Assembly (NCBI RefSeq): GCF_013087515.1
Contig: NZ_JABFCN010000003.1
Location: 124,001 to 188,000 of the forward strand
Reading direction: 5' to 3'
DNA: 64,000 nt
From: Rhizobium sophorae
GTDB lineage: Bacteria; Pseudomonadota; Alphaproteobacteria; Rhizobiales; Rhizobiaceae
Positions 33,765 through 44,128 of the stretch are shown here, one piece after another; the stretch's first letter is position 1; each line of letters begins with the position of its first letter. Position numbers and translations under genes: made by a program. Below the pieces are notes generated by a model that worked only from the letters and a program-made list of their open reading frames with translations, was not told the origin of the DNA and searched no databases.

Positions 33765-36700
33765 TCAGCGATGCAGCCACATGCGAAGAGCCGATAGCAG
33801 CTGTTCGGTATTGACTGGCTTGGCCAGGTAATCCGAGGCGCCTGCTTCCAGGCATTTCTCGCGGTCGCCCTTCATCGCCTTTGCCGTCAGCGCCAGGATC
33901 GGCAGCCGCCGGAAGCGCGGCTCCGAACGGATGACCTGCATCGTCTCGTAGCCGTCCATTCCGGGCATCATGATATCCATCAGCACGATTGCGACAGAAG
34001 GTTCGTTGTTGATGACGTCAATGGCTTCGCTGCCTGTCGTCGCGGTCAGCACCTTCATGCCCCGGCGTTCGAGGACGCTGCTCAGCGCGAAGATGTTGCG
34101 GGCATCGTCGTCGACGAGCAGCACGGTCTCACCGACCAGATCCTCATCGGAGCTGTGCAGTTCCTGCAACGTCGCCTGTTTCGCGGCCGGCAGGTCGGCG
34201 ACGACCCGATGCAGGAACAGGGCGGTCTCATCCAGCAGGCGCTCGGGCGACTCGACGCCCTTGACCACGACACTGCGGGCCATGCTGTGCAGCGTCGCAT
34301 CTTCCTCGGCGGAAAGCTCCCGGCCAGTGAACACGACCACCGGCACCTCGCCGATCTCGGCATCGTCGCGGATTTGCTCCAGCACGTCGAAGCCGGACAT
34401 GTCGGGAAGCGAAAGGTCGAGCACCACGCAGTCGGCGGCATTCTGCCGAAGAGCGACAAGAGCCTCCGATCCGGAGCCGACACTGGTGATGTCGATGTCG
34501 TCGTGCCCGAGAAGAGCAGTGACGCTCAGACGCTCGGCCTCATTGTCTTCGACGAGCAGCAGATGCTTGCGGCGCGGCTCAGCATAGGCCTTCAATCGCG
34601 CCAACGCCTTGCCGAGCCCTTCCGGCGTCGTCGGCTTGCTCATGAACGCGAAGGCGCCGCGGGTGAGCCCATGCTGGCGATCCTCGTCGAGGCTGATGAT
34701 CTGGACCGGAATATGCCGCGTCTGCGGATTCTGCTTGAGCTGGCTTAGCACCGTCCAGCCGAGCATGTCGGGCAGGAAGATGTCGAGCGAGATCGCCGCC
34801 GGCCTGTAGTCCTGAGCGAGTGCGAGCGCATCGCTGCCGCGCATCGCCACCAGAACCTTGAATCCGTTGTCGCGGGCGAGGTCCACCAGGACGCGGGCGT
34901 AATGCGCATCGTCCTCGACGACGAGCAGCACCGAGTCGCCGGCCGTTATCTGGTGGCGATCGTCTTCGACATGTTCGATGGTCTTCTCGGCGCGGCGGTT
35001 TGCTGCCGCCTCGGCGAATTCCACGACATTTGCCGGCGGAACGGACTTTGGCGCAACCGCGCCGGCGCCGACATAGGTGAGCGGCAGGTAGAGGACGAAG
35101 GTACTGCCGACCCCGGGAGTGCTGCGCAGCTGGATCTCGCCGCCCAAGAGGTTCGCCAATTCGCGGCTGATCGCCAGGCCGAGGCCAGTGCCGCCATATT
35201 TGCGGCTTGTCGAGGCATCCGCCTGCTGGAACGCCTCGAAAATGATGCGCTGCTTTTCAGGCGGGATGCCGATGCCGGTATCGACGACTTCGAAGGCGAT
35301 CACCGAAGGCGCGTGCCTGAGCGAGGGATGATCGGACGACCAGCCGCTCGTCGCCGAGGCAACGCGAAGCGTCACGCCGCCCTGCGCGGTGAACTTGAAG
35401 GCATTCGACAGCAGGTTCTTGAGGATCTGCTGCAGTCGCTTCGAATCCGTGATGAGGCTCTTTGCGACATCGGCGCCGACCTCGACTGCGAACGACAGGC
35501 TCCGGTTTTCTGCCTCGTGCCGAAATGGCCGCGCCATCATCTCAAGCAGGTTGCTGACGAAGATCTCTTCGGCATCGACCGAAACCGTTCCGGACTCGAT
35601 CTTCGACAGGTCGAGGATGTCGCTGATGAGGTTCAGGAGATCGGTTCCCGCGCCGTGGATCGTCTTGGCGAACTCGACCTGTTTTCCAGACAGGTTGCCA
35701 TCCGGATTTTCTCCCAGCTGCTGGCCGAGGATGAGGATCGAATTCAGCGGCGTGCGCAGCTCATGCGACATGTTGGCGAGGAATTCGGATTTGTACTTCG
35801 ATGTGAGCGCGAGCTCGGTTGCCTTTTCCTCCAGCGCGCGCCGGGCCTGTTCGATCTCCTGGTTCTTCGCCTCGACTTCGACGTTGCGTTCCTCCAGCTG
35901 CTGCGCCTTCTGCCCGAGCTGCTCGTTGGTCTGCTGCAGTTCGCGCTGCTGCGTCTGAAGCTCGGCGGCGAGCTGCTGGGACTGCTTGAGCAGGCCTTCG
36001 GTCTGCATGGTCGCTTCGATCGAGTTGAGGACAATGCCGATGGATGTCGTCAGTTGGTCGAGGAAAGACAATTGCAGTTCGGTGAATTCGCCTACCGAAG
36101 CAAGCTCGATTACCGCCTTCACCTGCCCCTCGAAATGCACCGGCAGCACGATGGCGCTTCTCGGCAGGGTCGTGAACACGCCGGAGCTTATCGGAACGAC
36201 GTTATCGGGAAGGTCGGTGACCAGGATTCGGCGGGCGTCGCTGGCGCACTGGCCGACAAGTCCCTGGCCGAATTCGAGCCGGGCCGGATGCGCCGCCTCG
36301 CCGCCTTTCGCGTAGACCGAGAGCAACGACAAGACCGGCTGCCGCTCGTCGGCATCCACCTGGTAGATGACCCCCTGATGCGCGCCGACCAGCGGCGCCA
36401 GCTCCGACAGTAGCATCTTGCCGACCAGCGTCAGGTCGCGCTGTCCCTGCAGCATGTTGGTGAAGCGCGCCAGGTTGGTCTTCAGCCAGTCTTGCTCGGT
36501 GTTGCGCTCGGTGGTGAGCCGGAGGTTGTCGATCATCGTGTTGATGTTGTCCTTGAGCTCGGCCACTTCGCCGCGCGCGTCGACCTTGATCGAGCGCGTC
36601 AGATCGCCCTTGGTGACGGCGGTCGCCACCTCGGCGATGGCGCGCACCTGTGTCGTCAGGTTGGCGGCAAGCAGGTTGACGTTGCCGGTCAAATCCTTCC

Positions 36701-39700
36701 AGGTTCCCGCGGTACCCGGAACGTTCGCCTGACCGCCGAGGCGGCCTTCCACGCCCACCTCGCGTGCCACCGTGGTCACCTGGTCGGCAAAGGTCGCGAG
36801 TGTGTTGGTCATGTTGTTGATGGTTTCGGCAAGAGCGGCCACCTCGCCCTTGGATGCGACGGTGAGATTCTGCTTGAGGTCGCCGTTCGCCACCGCCGTC
36901 ACCACCTTGACGATGCCGCGGACCTGCTCGGTCAGGTTGGCGGCCATGACGTTGACGGTGTCGGTCAGGTCCTTCCAGGTGCCGGCGACACCGGGCACCT
37001 GCGCCTGGCCGCCGAGCTTGCCTTCGGTGCCGACTTCGCGGGCAACACGCGTCACTTCGCCGGCAAAGGCATTGAGCTGGTCCACCATCGTATTGATGGT
37101 GTTCTTCAATTCAAGGATCTCGCCCTTCACGTCGACGGTGATCTTGCGCGACAGGTCGCCGCGCGCCACGGCCGTCGTCACCTCGGCAATGTTTCGAACC
37201 TGGGTCGTCAGATTGGCGGCAAGCAGGTTGACGTTGTCGGTCAGGTCCTTCCAGGTGCCGGCGACGCCGGGAACGACCGCCTGACCGCCGAGCCTGCCAT
37301 CGGTGCCGACTTCACGGGCCACACGCGTCACCTCGCCGGCAAAGGAGCGAAGCTGATCGACCATGGTGTTCAAAGTATCCTTCAGCAACAGGATTTCGCC
37401 GCGCACGTCGACGGTGATCTTGCGCGACAGGTCGCCGTTGGCGATCGCGGTCGCCACTTCGGCGATGTTGCGCACCTGCGCCGTCAGGTTGCCGGCCATG
37501 GAATTGACGCTGTCGGTCAGATCCTTCCAGGTGCCGGCGACGCCGGAGACCTGCGCCTGGCCGCCGAGCTTGCCTTCGGTGCCGACTTCGCGGGCGACAC
37601 GCGTCACCTCGCCGGCAAAGGCGTTCAACTGATCAACCATCGTGTTGATGGTGTTCTTCAGTTCGAGAATTTCGCCCTTCACATCGACGGTGATCTTGCG
37701 CGACAGGTCGCCGCGCGCCACGGCCGTCGTGACTTCGGCGATGTTTCTGACCTGGCCGGTGAGGTTGGAGGCCATGGAATTGACGTTTTCGGTCAGGTCC
37801 TTCCAGGTGCCGGCGACACCCGGCACCTGCGCCTGGCCGCCGAGCTTGCCTTCGGTGCCGACCTCGCGGGCGACGCGCGTCACTTCCGAGGCGAACCGGT
37901 TCAGCTGATCGACCATGGTGTTCAGCGTTTCCTTGAGCTCGAGGATTTCACCCGAGACCGACACCGTGATTTTCTTCGACAGGTCGCCATTGGCGATTGC
38001 GGTCGAGACTTCGGCGATGTTGCGCACCTGCGCCGTCAGATTGCCGGCCATGGAATTGACGCTGTCGGTCAGGTCCTTCCAGGTGCCGGCGACGCCGAGC
38101 ACGTTCGCCTGGCCGCCGAGCCGCCCTTCCGTGCCGACCTCGCGCGCCACGCGCGTCACCTCGCCGGCAAAGCCGTTGAGCTGATCGACCATCGTGTTGA
38201 TGGTCTCCTTCAGTTCGAGGATTTCCCCCGACACGGTGACGGTAATCTTCTTGGACAGGTCTCCCTGGGCCACGGCGGTCGCGACCTCGGCGATGTTGCG
38301 CACCTGCCCGGTCAGGTTGGAAGCCATGGAGTTGACGCTGTCGGTCAAATCCTTCCAGGTGCCGGCGACGCCGCGCACATTGGCCTGGCCGCCGAGCCGG
38401 CCCTCCGTGCCCACTTCGCGGGCGACGCGGGTCACTTCCGAAGCGAAGGCATTCAGCTGGTCCACCATCGTATTGATGGTTTCCTTCAATTCGAGGATCT
38501 CGCCCTTCACGTCGACGGTGATCTTCTTCGACAGGTCGCCATTGGCAATCGCAGTCGAGACCTCCGCGATATTGCGCACCTGCGCCGTCAGGTTGCCGCC
38601 CATGGAGTTGACGTTCTCGGTCAGATCCTTCCAGGTGCCGGCGACGCCGCGCACATTGGCCTGACCGCCGAGCCGTCCCTCCGTGCCCACTTCGCGAGCG
38701 ACGCGGGTGACTTCTGAAGCGAAGGCATTTAGCTGATCGACCATCGTATTGATGGTCTCCTTCAGCTCGAGGATTTCCCCCGACACCGTCACGGTGATCT
38801 TCTTCGACAGGTCACCATTGGCGATCGCAGTCGAGACCTCGGCGATGTTGCGCACCTGCGCGGTGAGGTTCGAGGCCATGGAATTGACGTTGTCGGTGAG
38901 GTCCTTCCAGGTGCCTGCCACGCCGGGCACCTGCGCCTGTCCGCCGAGCCGACCTTCGGTGCCGACTTCGCGCGCCACGCGCGTCACCTCACCGGCAAAG
39001 CCGTTCAGCTGGTCGACCATCGTGTTGATGGTTTCCTTGAGCTCCAGGATTTCGCCGGAGACGTCGACGGTGATCTTGCGCGACAGGTCGCCGCGCGCCA
39101 CGGCCGTCGTCACCTGAGCGATGTTGCGGACCTGGGCGGTCAGGTTGCCGCACATGGCGTTGACGCTGTCGGTCAGGTCCTTCCAGGTGCCGGCTACGCC
39201 CGGCACCAGCGCCTGTCCGCCAAGCTTGCCTTCGGTGCCGACTTCGCGGGCGACACGGGTCACTTCCGAGGCGAAGGACCTGAGCTGGTCGACCATGGTG
39301 TTGATCGCCTCCTTCAGCTGCAGGATCTCGCCGCGCACGTCGACGGTGATCTTCTTGGAAAGATCGCCATTCGCAACGGCGATCGTCACTTCCGCGATGT
39401 TGCGCACCTGCGCCGTCAGGTTCGACGCCATCGAGTTCACGCTTTCGGTGAGATCCTTCCAGACACCCGTCACCTCCGGCACCTGCGCCTGGCCGCCGAG
39501 TTTTCCGTCGGTGCCGACCTCGCGGGCGACGCGTGTCACTTCCGATGTGAAGACGCTCAGCTGCTTGATCATCGTGTTGACGATGTCGGCCGAGCGCAGG
39601 AACTCGCCCTTTAGCGGCCGCCCGTCGACATCCAGCGGCACGGTCTGCAAGAGATCTCCCTTAGCGACGGCCGTGATCGTGCGCGTGACGGCGGTCGTCG

Positions 39701-40064
39701 GCCATAGGAGATCGTCGATCAGACCGTTGATCGATCCTTCCATTTCGGACCAGGAGCCGTCCGACAGGCCGAAGCGTACGCGTGTGCTCGTTCGCCCGTC
39801 CCGGCCGACCACCTGCCCGACATGCTCGAGCTGCTGGGCCATGCGCTGATTGGCGGCGATGATGTCGTTGAGGGCATCGGCGACCTTGCCGGTGAGACCC
39901 GTCAGGTCGGACCGCATCCGTACGGAAAAGTCGCCGCGTCTGACCGAGACAAGGACTTCCAGAAGCGCGCTGGCGTCGTCGAATGCCATCGTTTTGTGGT
40001 CATGCCCATTGAGGCTGTCTATCGCAACGCTGTCGCGCGCGAATTCGCTGGTTTGGTTGCTCAC
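33765..40064 (-). CDS. giant soluble hybrid histidine kinase with HAMP-repeat array, GAF and three receivers
   Basis: The 2099-aa protein starts at GTG 40064 (GGGGGA upstream). Order: N-terminal HAMP-like segments (1-180), eleven near-identical 92-residue HAMP-pair repeats (181-1192), GAF (about 1200-1340), coiled coil, HisKA (H1434, [12 protein letters not shown]), HATPase ([20 protein letters not shown]), then three receivers with acceptors D1761, D1883 and D2030. No membrane span is seen. The plan matches fungal group III (Nik1/Os1) and related bacterial HAMP-array kinases, which sense osmotic stress. The 558-aa kinase follows by 10 nt, and treZ-malQ lies beyond. A link to trehalose or osmoadaptation is an attractive inference. 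Confidence 0.93.
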   Translation of the reverse strand: MSNQTSEFARDSVAIDSLNGHDHKTMAFDDASALLEVLVSVRRGDFSVRMRSDLTGLTGKVADALNDIIAANQRMAQQLEHVGQVVGRDGRTSTRVRFGLSDGSWSEMEGSINGLIDDLLWPTTAVTRTITAVAKGDLLQTVPLDVDGRPLKGEFLRSADIVNTMIKQLSVFTSEVTRVAREVGTDGKLGGQAQVPEVTGVWKDLTESVNSMASNLTAQVRNIAEVTIAVANGDLSKKITVDVRGEILQLKEAINTMVDQLRSFASEVTRVAREVGTEGKLGGQALVPGVAGTWKDLTDSVNAMCGNLTAQVRNIAQVTTAVARGDLSRKITVDVSGEILELKETINTMVDQLNGFAGEVTRVAREVGTEGRLGGQAQVPGVAGTWKDLTDNVNSMASNLTAQVRNIAEVSTAIANGDLSKKITVTVSGEILELKETINTMVDQLNAFASEVTRVAREVGTEGRLGGQANVRGVAGTWKDLTENVNSMGGNLTAQVRNIAEVSTAIANGDLSKKITVDVKGEILELKETINTMVDQLNAFASEVTRVAREVGTEGRLGGQANVRGVAGTWKDLTDSVNSMASNLTGQVRNIAEVATAVAQGDLSKKITVTVSGEILELKETINTMVDQLNGFAGEVTRVAREVGTEGRLGGQANVLGVAGTWKDLTDSVNSMAGNLTAQVRNIAEVSTAIANGDLSKKITVSVSGEILELKETLNTMVDQLNRFASEVTRVAREVGTEGKLGGQAQVPGVAGTWKDLTENVNSMASNLTGQVRNIAEVTTAVARGDLSRKITVDVKGEILELKNTINTMVDQLNAFAGEVTRVAREVGTEGKLGGQAQVSGVAGTWKDLTDSVNSMAGNLTAQVRNIAEVATAIANGDLSRKITVDVRGEILLLKDTLNTMVDQLRSFAGEVTRVAREVGTDGRLGGQAVVPGVAGTWKDLTDNVNLLAANLTTQVRNIAEVTTAVARGDLSRKITVDVKGEILELKNTINTMVDQLNAFAGEVTRVAREVGTEGKLGGQAQVPGVAGTWKDLTDTVNVMAANLTEQVRGIVKVVTAVANGDLKQNLTVASKGEVAALAETINNMTNTLATFADQVTTVAREVGVEGRLGGQANVPGTAGTWKDLTGNVNLLAANLTTQVRAIAEVATAVTKGDLTRSIKVDARGEVAELKDNINTMIDNLRLTTERNTEQDWLKTNLARFTNMLQGQRDLTLVGKMLLSELAPLVGAHQGVIYQVDADERQPVLSLLSVYAKGGEAAHPARLEFGQGLVGQCASDARRILVTDLPDNVVPISSGVFTTLPRSAIVLPVHFEGQVKAVIELASVGEFTELQLSFLDQLTTSIGIVLNSIEATMQTEGLLKQSQQLAAELQTQQRELQQTNEQLGQKAQQLEERNVEVEAKNQEIEQARRALEEKATELALTSKYKSEFLANMSHELRTPLNSILILGQQLGENPDGNLSGKQVEFAKTIHGAGTDLLNLISDILDLSKIESGTVSVDAEEIFVSNLLEMMARPFRHEAENRSLSFAVEVGADVAKSLITDSKRLQQILKNLLSNAFKFTAQGGVTLRVASATSGWSSDHPSLRHAPSVIAFEVVDTGIGIPPEKQRIIFEAFQQADASTSRKYGGTGLGLAISRELANLLGGEIQLRSTPGVGSTFVLYLPLTYVGAGAVAPKSVPPANVVEFAEAAANRRAEKTIEHVEDDRHQITAGDSVLLVVEDDAHYARVLVDLARDNGFKVLVAMRGSDALALAQDYRPAAISLDIFLPDMLGWTVLSQLKQNPQTRHIPVQIISLDEDRQHGLTRGAFAFMSKPTTPEGLGKALARLKAYAEPRRKHLLLVEDNEAERLSVTALLGHDDIDITSVGSGSEALVALRQNAADCVVLDLSLPDMSGFDVLEQIRDDAEIGEVPVVVFTGRELSAEEDATLHSMARSVVVKGVESPERLLDETALFLHRVVADLPAAKQATLQELHSSDEDLVGETVLLVDDDARNIFALSSVLERRGMKVLTATTGSEAIDVINNEPSVAIVLMDIMMPGMDGYETMQVIRSEPRFRRLPILALTAKAMKGDREKCLEAGASDYLAKPVNTEQLLSALRMWLHR
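36489..39524 (-). repeat. eleven tandem 276-bp repeats encoding HAMP pairs
   Basis: Eleven in-frame 276-bp units fill this span exactly (11 x 276 = 3036 nt). Each encodes a 92-residue unit beginning REVGT[ED]G[KR]LGGQA and ending EVTRVA. Units differ by a few residues and share blocks in mosaic fashion, for example units 7 and 10 in the [20 protein letters not shown] stretch, suggesting gene conversion or unequal crossing-over. Confidence 0.95.
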
Positions 40065-40234
40065 GAAAATCCCCCTGTTCGACGACTGGTAATTTAGTGC
40101 TCAACTCAGAAAATGGTATGGGCCGTCCCGCGTGCATCCTAACATGATTCACCGCCCAAAATGAGCCTGTAAGTTGCAGATATCGGAAATGCTCGCCGTA
40201 AACCGTCTCGGTGGAATTTGCGGTTTTTCGCGCG

Positions 40235-40260
40235 GGAACACTTTGCTGCCGGCTGTCGTT
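40235..40260 (+). promoter_or_regulatory. EcfG-type (general stress) promoter, perfect match
   Basis: GGAAC (40235-40239), 17 nt, CGTT (40257-40260), ending 24 nt before the start of the 150-aa gene. The spacing and both hexamers match the EcfG/RpoE4 consensus. Confidence 0.65.
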
Positions 40261-40284
40261 TCCATCCAGACAATGGAGAGCGAC

Positions 40285-40737
40285 ATGTCGAACGTCTCAA
40301 GGACAGGCAAGGAAGAGATCAACAACGCGACCAGCCCGACCACCTTCGGAAAGTCGGTCGAGAGCCAGGCGCAAATTGAGGATGCGGCGGCGCAAGCGTC
40401 GCCCGGCGCTGGCGGCGAGATGCTCAACATCTACCGGTTGGAGCCGATCGCCGCACCCGACGATCCGAGATGGGACAATTCCCCCGGACATGGTACCGTC
40501 GTCGTCGCCGCGAGAACGCCAGGCGATGCCAGGATCGTCGCCGCGGCGCGCGAACTTGACTTCATGGAAGTCGACGCAGCGCCCGCCGAGGATGTGACGA
40601 CAGTCAATGCCAGCGCCTTCCGCGACGACAAGCTTTACACCGTGATCGAAATCGATCGGAACAGACGTGATATAAAGCGCGGCATCCTCGACGGTACGGT
40701 CTCCGTCGACACGATCCGGCCGGTCGAACCGGACTAG
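40285..40737 (+). CDS. hypothetical protein, stress-promoter associated
   Basis: The 150-aa soluble protein has a polar, probably disordered N-terminus followed by a compact domain (LNIYRLEPIAAPDDPRWDNS, GTVVVAARTPGDARIVAAARELDFMEVD, SAFRDDKLYTVIEIDR). No family recognised, although the second half looks like a small alpha/beta unit. The ATG at 40285 follows GGAGAG. It has its own predicted EcfG promoter, so general-stress induction is likely. The next gene begins 27 nt downstream. Confidence 0.7.
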   Translation: MSNVSRTGKEEINNATSPTTFGKSVESQAQIEDAAAQASPGAGGEMLNIYRLEPIAAPDDPRWDNSPGHGTVVVAARTPGDARIVAAARELDFMEVDAAPAEDVTTVNASAFRDDKLYTVIEIDRNRRDIKRGILDGTVSVDTIRPVEPD

Positions 40738-40764
40738 AAATCCTTTCTTCACCTGGGAGTTCTC

Positions 40765-41046
40765 ATGAATACCGCCAATCTGCAGCTCAAGGGCCTGATC
40801 ATGGCGATGGCCTCGATATGTGATGCGATCGTCGATAAGCAACTGCTCACGCGCGAGGAGATCGACGCTGCGCTCTCGAAGGCTCAAGAGGCGATCGAGG
40901 AGGATGACGACCACGAGCTGTCAGGCGCCAACCGGGCGGCGATCCTGTTTCCGATCCGCGTGCTGCAGCTTGCCAGCGAAGCCGGTCGGAAGGGTGAAGG
41001 GGCCACGTTTTCAGACTATGCCAAGCGTGTGGGGAAGCTCAGCTGA
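40765..41046 (+). CDS. small conserved hypothetical protein
   Basis: The 93-aa helical protein (LKGLIMAMASICDAIVDKQL, TREEIDAALSKAQEAIEEDD) ends in AKRVGKLS, with no membrane segment. It resembles short cytoplasmic proteins of rhizobia of unknown function. GGGAG is 7 nt upstream. It ends 2 nt before the hydrolase start and probably shares the EcfG-promoted transcript. Confidence 0.65.
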   Translation: MNTANLQLKGLIMAMASICDAIVDKQLLTREEIDAALSKAQEAIEEDDDHELSGANRAAILFPIRVLQLASEAGRKGEGATFSDYAKRVGKLS

Positions 41047-41048
41047 GC

Positions 41049-41912
41049 ATGTTCGAAGGCTTTTCTCTCGATACCGTCGACGCCGGGCCGGGGTCGCTTC
41101 GCGTCCGTCACGGCGGAACGGGACCGGCCGTTCTGCTTCTCCACGGCCATCCCAGGACACATATGACCTGGGGCAAGGTGGCCGATCTGCTGTCGCCCCA
41201 TTTCACGGTCGTCTGCCCCGACCTTCCCGGTTTCGGCCGCTCCTACCAGCCGCTCGATGCTCCCGACAGCCGCAACTCTTCGAAGCGCGCAAAGGCGGAA
41301 GCCCTGGTTGAACTGATGCTGAGACTGGGGCACGAGAACTTCGCGGTGGTCGGTCACGACCGCGGAAGCTTGACTGCCTTCCGCATGGCGATGGATCATC
41401 CCGACCGTGTGCAGAGACTCATCATCGCCGACGGCATCCCCGTGATCGAGCATCTCGAACGCGCCGACTGGAAATTTGCGAGAGACTGGTACCACTGGTT
41501 CTTCTTCGCTCAACCGGAAAAGCCGGAACGGGCGATCTTGGCCGATCCCCTCGCGTGGTATGACAAACTCTCGCCAGCGCTGATGGGAAGGCAAGCCTAT
41601 GACGACCTCGTCGACGTCGTCCGCGATCCAGCCGCGATCCATGGGATGATCGAGGACTACCGCGCCGGCCTCCGCATCGACCATCTCCACGACCGCGAGG
41701 ACCGCGACGCCGGCCGGAAAGTGACCTGCCCCATGCTCTGTCTCTGGTCGCTACGCGACGACATGGAGCAGATCTATGGCGATCCCGTCGCCATCTGGCG
41801 GAACTGGGCGGATGACGTGCACGGCTGCGGCATAGACAGCGGCCATCACGTGGCCGAAGAGAATCCTGAAGCGCTCTCGCAGACGATCCGGGAGTTTCTC
41901 GAACACCGATAG
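41049..41912 (+). CDS. alpha/beta hydrolase, haloacetate dehalogenase-like
   Basis: The 287-aa alpha/beta hydrolase carries an Asp nucleophile rather than Ser: D104 in VVGHDRGS, with the supporting D128 in IADG and His in DSGHHV (266/267). H149 and W150 (DWYHWFFF) match the halide-binding pair of fluoroacetate dehalogenase, as does the spacing. It should hydrolyse haloacetates or related esters. It begins 2 nt after the small hypothetical gene and so belongs to a stress-promoted unit. Epoxide hydrolases share the fold, but the HW pair favours dehalogenase. Activity is untested. Confidence 0.8.
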   Translation: MFEGFSLDTVDAGPGSLRVRHGGTGPAVLLLHGHPRTHMTWGKVADLLSPHFTVVCPDLPGFGRSYQPLDAPDSRNSSKRAKAEALVELMLRLGHENFAVVGHDRGSLTAFRMAMDHPDRVQRLIIADGIPVIEHLERADWKFARDWYHWFFFAQPEKPERAILADPLAWYDKLSPALMGRQAYDDLVDVVRDPAAIHGMIEDYRAGLRIDHLHDREDRDAGRKVTCPMLCLWSLRDDMEQIYGDPVAIWRNWADDVHGCGIDSGHHVAEENPEALSQTIREFLEHR

Positions 41913-42020
41913 AACTTGAAATCGAGACACGCTTCGGTAGTGCGCCATCAGGGAGAATGTTCAGCGCTGCCGGTTTTTGCTATAAGTTGATCCATTTGGT
42001 CTTGTTTCTCGGCGGCTCCT

Positions 42021-43091
42021 GTGGCTATACCCCGGCCGTACACACTCATGCACCGGGATCTCTACGTGACCAGCCTCAAATCGCTTCTGGCCGCCTGCGG
42101 CCTCTCCGCCATGATCGGCCTTGCCGCAAATCCGTCTCTGGCCGGTTCGACGACCTACCCGCTGACTCTGGAAAACTGCGGCGCGCAGGTGACTTTCCAG
42201 AAGGCGCCCGAACGGGCGATCGGTCTCGGCCAGAACAGCGCTGAAATCCTGCTGCTGCTCGGCCTTCAGGACAAGATGGCCGGCACAGCGTTCTGGCCGA
42301 GCAAGGTCCTGCCGCAGCTCGCAGAAGCCAATGCCAAGGTCAAGCTTTTGACCGTCGAGATGCCGACCTTCGAATCGATGCTCGCCGAAAATCCCGACTT
42401 CGTCGCGGTGGCTTTGCCGAGCCTGGTCGGGCCGAACAGCAAGATCGCCAAGCGCGAGGATTTCGACAAGGTCGGCGTCGCGACCTATCTCTCGCCCAGC
42501 ACCTGCCTCAGCACCAAGGACGTCAAGGACCAGTATGGCAGCCGCGGCGAGCTGTGGAACATGGATCTTCTCTACAAGGAGATCGACGAACTCTCGCAGA
42601 TCTTCGACGTCGCCGATCGCGGCCAAGCGCTGATCGCCGACTTCAAGACGCGTGAGGCCAAGCTTCGCTCCGGCGTTTCCAAGAACGGCAAGAACTTGTC
42701 CTATGTTTTCTGGTTCTCGAGCCCCAGCCCGTCGGCCGATGCCTATGTCGGCGGCAAGAACAGCGCCTCCGGCTTCATTGCCGACCTGCTCGGCGGACAC
42801 AATGCGATATCAGCGGAAGCGGAATGGCCGACGATCGGCTGGGAAGGCATCATCGCCGCCAATCCTGACGTGATCGTCGTGGCCAGCCTCGACCGCAACC
42901 GTTGGGAACTCGACAAGCCGGAGGCCAAGATCAAGTTCCTGAACACCGACCCGGCCGTCAGCCAGACCCCGGCTGTCAAGAACAAGGCGATCGTCGTCAT
43001 GGACGGCCAAGCGATGAACCCGACCATCCGCACGATCTACGGCGCCGAGCAGGTGGCCGAGCAGCTAAAGGCTCTCGGTCTGCTGAAGTGA
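42021..43091 (+). CDS. iron-siderophore/cobalamin-type ABC transporter binding protein
   Basis: The protein is up to 356 aa from GTG 42021; a start at 42048 is also possible. It has a signal peptide (SLKSLLAACGLSAMIGLAAN, then PSLAGSTT) and a TroA/BtuF-type fold (PERAIGLGQNSAEILLLLGL, NPDFVAVALPSL, IIAANPDVIVVASLD). It would capture a metal chelate in the periplasm. It is the first gene of a tight operon with a FecCD-type permease and FecE-type ATPase (4-nt overlaps). No TonB-dependent receptor, riboswitch or iron box is visible, so the ligand is open. Confidence 0.88.
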   Translation: MAIPRPYTLMHRDLYVTSLKSLLAACGLSAMIGLAANPSLAGSTTYPLTLENCGAQVTFQKAPERAIGLGQNSAEILLLLGLQDKMAGTAFWPSKVLPQLAEANAKVKLLTVEMPTFESMLAENPDFVAVALPSLVGPNSKIAKREDFDKVGVATYLSPSTCLSTKDVKDQYGSRGELWNMDLLYKEIDELSQIFDVADRGQALIADFKTREAKLRSGVSKNGKNLSYVFWFSSPSPSADAYVGGKNSASGFIADLLGGHNAISAEAEWPTIGWEGIIAANPDVIVVASLDRNRWELDKPEAKIKFLNTDPAVSQTPAVKNKAIVVMDGQAMNPTIRTIYGAEQVAEQLKALGLLK

Positions 43092-44128
43092 CGGAAGCGG
43101 GCAGTCTCTTCCGGCAACTGGGAGCAGTCACGGCACTGCTGCTTGCCTCCCTCTGTCTCATCACTGTCGCCGTCGGTGTCAGCGTCGGGATCGGCGACCT
43201 GCCGATCCCGCTGGCGACCACCTTTTCGGCCGTCACCAACCGGCTCGGATGGTCCGCGGTCGAACTGAACCGCATCCACGAGACCGTCATCTGGGATTAT
43301 CGCCTGAGCCGGGCGCTCGTCGCCGCCTTCTGCGGCGCGGGCCTTGCGCTGTCGGGCGCGATCATGCAGTCGCTGCTGCGCAACCCGCTTGCCGAACCCT
43401 ATGTGCTTGGCATCTCCGCCGGCGCCTCCACCGGCGCCGTCGCGATCGTCATCTTAGGCGTCGGCTCGGGCGCGGTATCGCTATCGGCCGGCGCCTTTGC
43501 CGGGGCTTTCGCAGCCTTCTTCTTCGTCGCACTGCTGTCGAATGGTACGCGCGGCGGGGCGGACCGCACCATTCTCGCCGGTGTAGCCGCATCGCAGCTC
43601 TTCAACGCCTCGACCTCCTATATCGTCACCACCTCGGCCAATGCGCAGCAGGCGCGCGACGTCATGTTCTGGCTGCTCGGCAGTTTCGGCGGCGTGCGCT
43701 GGCCGGAATTCGCGCTGGTCTCGATCGTCGTCGGGTTCGGCCTCGCCGCCTGTCTGTTCTATGCCCGCGTGCTCGACGCCTTCGCTTTCGGCGACGAGGC
43801 GGCATCCTCGCTCGGCGTCAATGTCGGCCGCGCCCGCATGGTGCTCTTCGCGCTGACGGCGATGATGACGGCGACGATCGTCAGCATGGTGGGGTCGATC
43901 GGCTTCGTCGGCCTCGTCGTGCCGCATGTCGCCCGCTTTGTCGTCGGACCGCTCCATATCCGCCTCCTGCCGGCCTGCGCCATCGCGGGGGCGATCTTCA
44001 TGGTGCTCGCCGACATCGCGGCCCGCGCCCTCATTCCCAACCAGATCCTGCCGATCGGCGTGGTCACGGCGCTGGTCGGCGTTCCCTTCTTCTCGATCAT
44101 CCTCTACCGGTTCCAGCGCGCGTCATGA
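43088..44128 (+). CDS. FecCD-family ABC permease
   Basis: The 346-aa integral membrane protein has about ten helices and the FecCD/BtuC signatures (PRLSRAL-like DYRLSRALVAAFCGAGLALS, LRNPLAEPYVLGISAGASTG, SIGFVGLVVPHVAR). The GTG start at 43088 overlaps the binding-protein stop as GTGA. It forms the membrane channel of the importer as a homodimer, coupled to the next gene's ATPase. Confidence 0.93.
   Translation: MTEAGSLFRQLGAVTALLLASLCLITVAVGVSVGIGDLPIPLATTFSAVTNRLGWSAVELNRIHETVIWDYRLSRALVAAFCGAGLALSGAIMQSLLRNPLAEPYVLGISAGASTGAVAIVILGVGSGAVSLSAGAFAGAFAAFFFVALLSNGTRGGADRTILAGVAASQLFNASTSYIVTTSANAQQARDVMFWLLGSFGGVRWPEFALVSIVVGFGLAACLFYARVLDAFAFGDEAASSLGVNVGRARMVLFALTAMMTATIVSMVGSIGFVGLVVPHVARFVVGPLHIRLLPACAIAGAIFMVLADIAARALIPNQILPIGVVTALVGVPFFSIILYRFQRAS

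Noticed and set aside
36492-38717. 741-codon plus-strand reading frame opposite the HAMP array
   Set aside because: It repeats with the same 276-bp period as the kinase and has no motif; it is an antisense shadow created by high GC.
41913-42020. Possible riboswitch or iron box before the chelate importer
   Set aside because: The gap is about 108 nt and shows no cobalamin-riboswitch core, Fur/RirA or iron-box motif.
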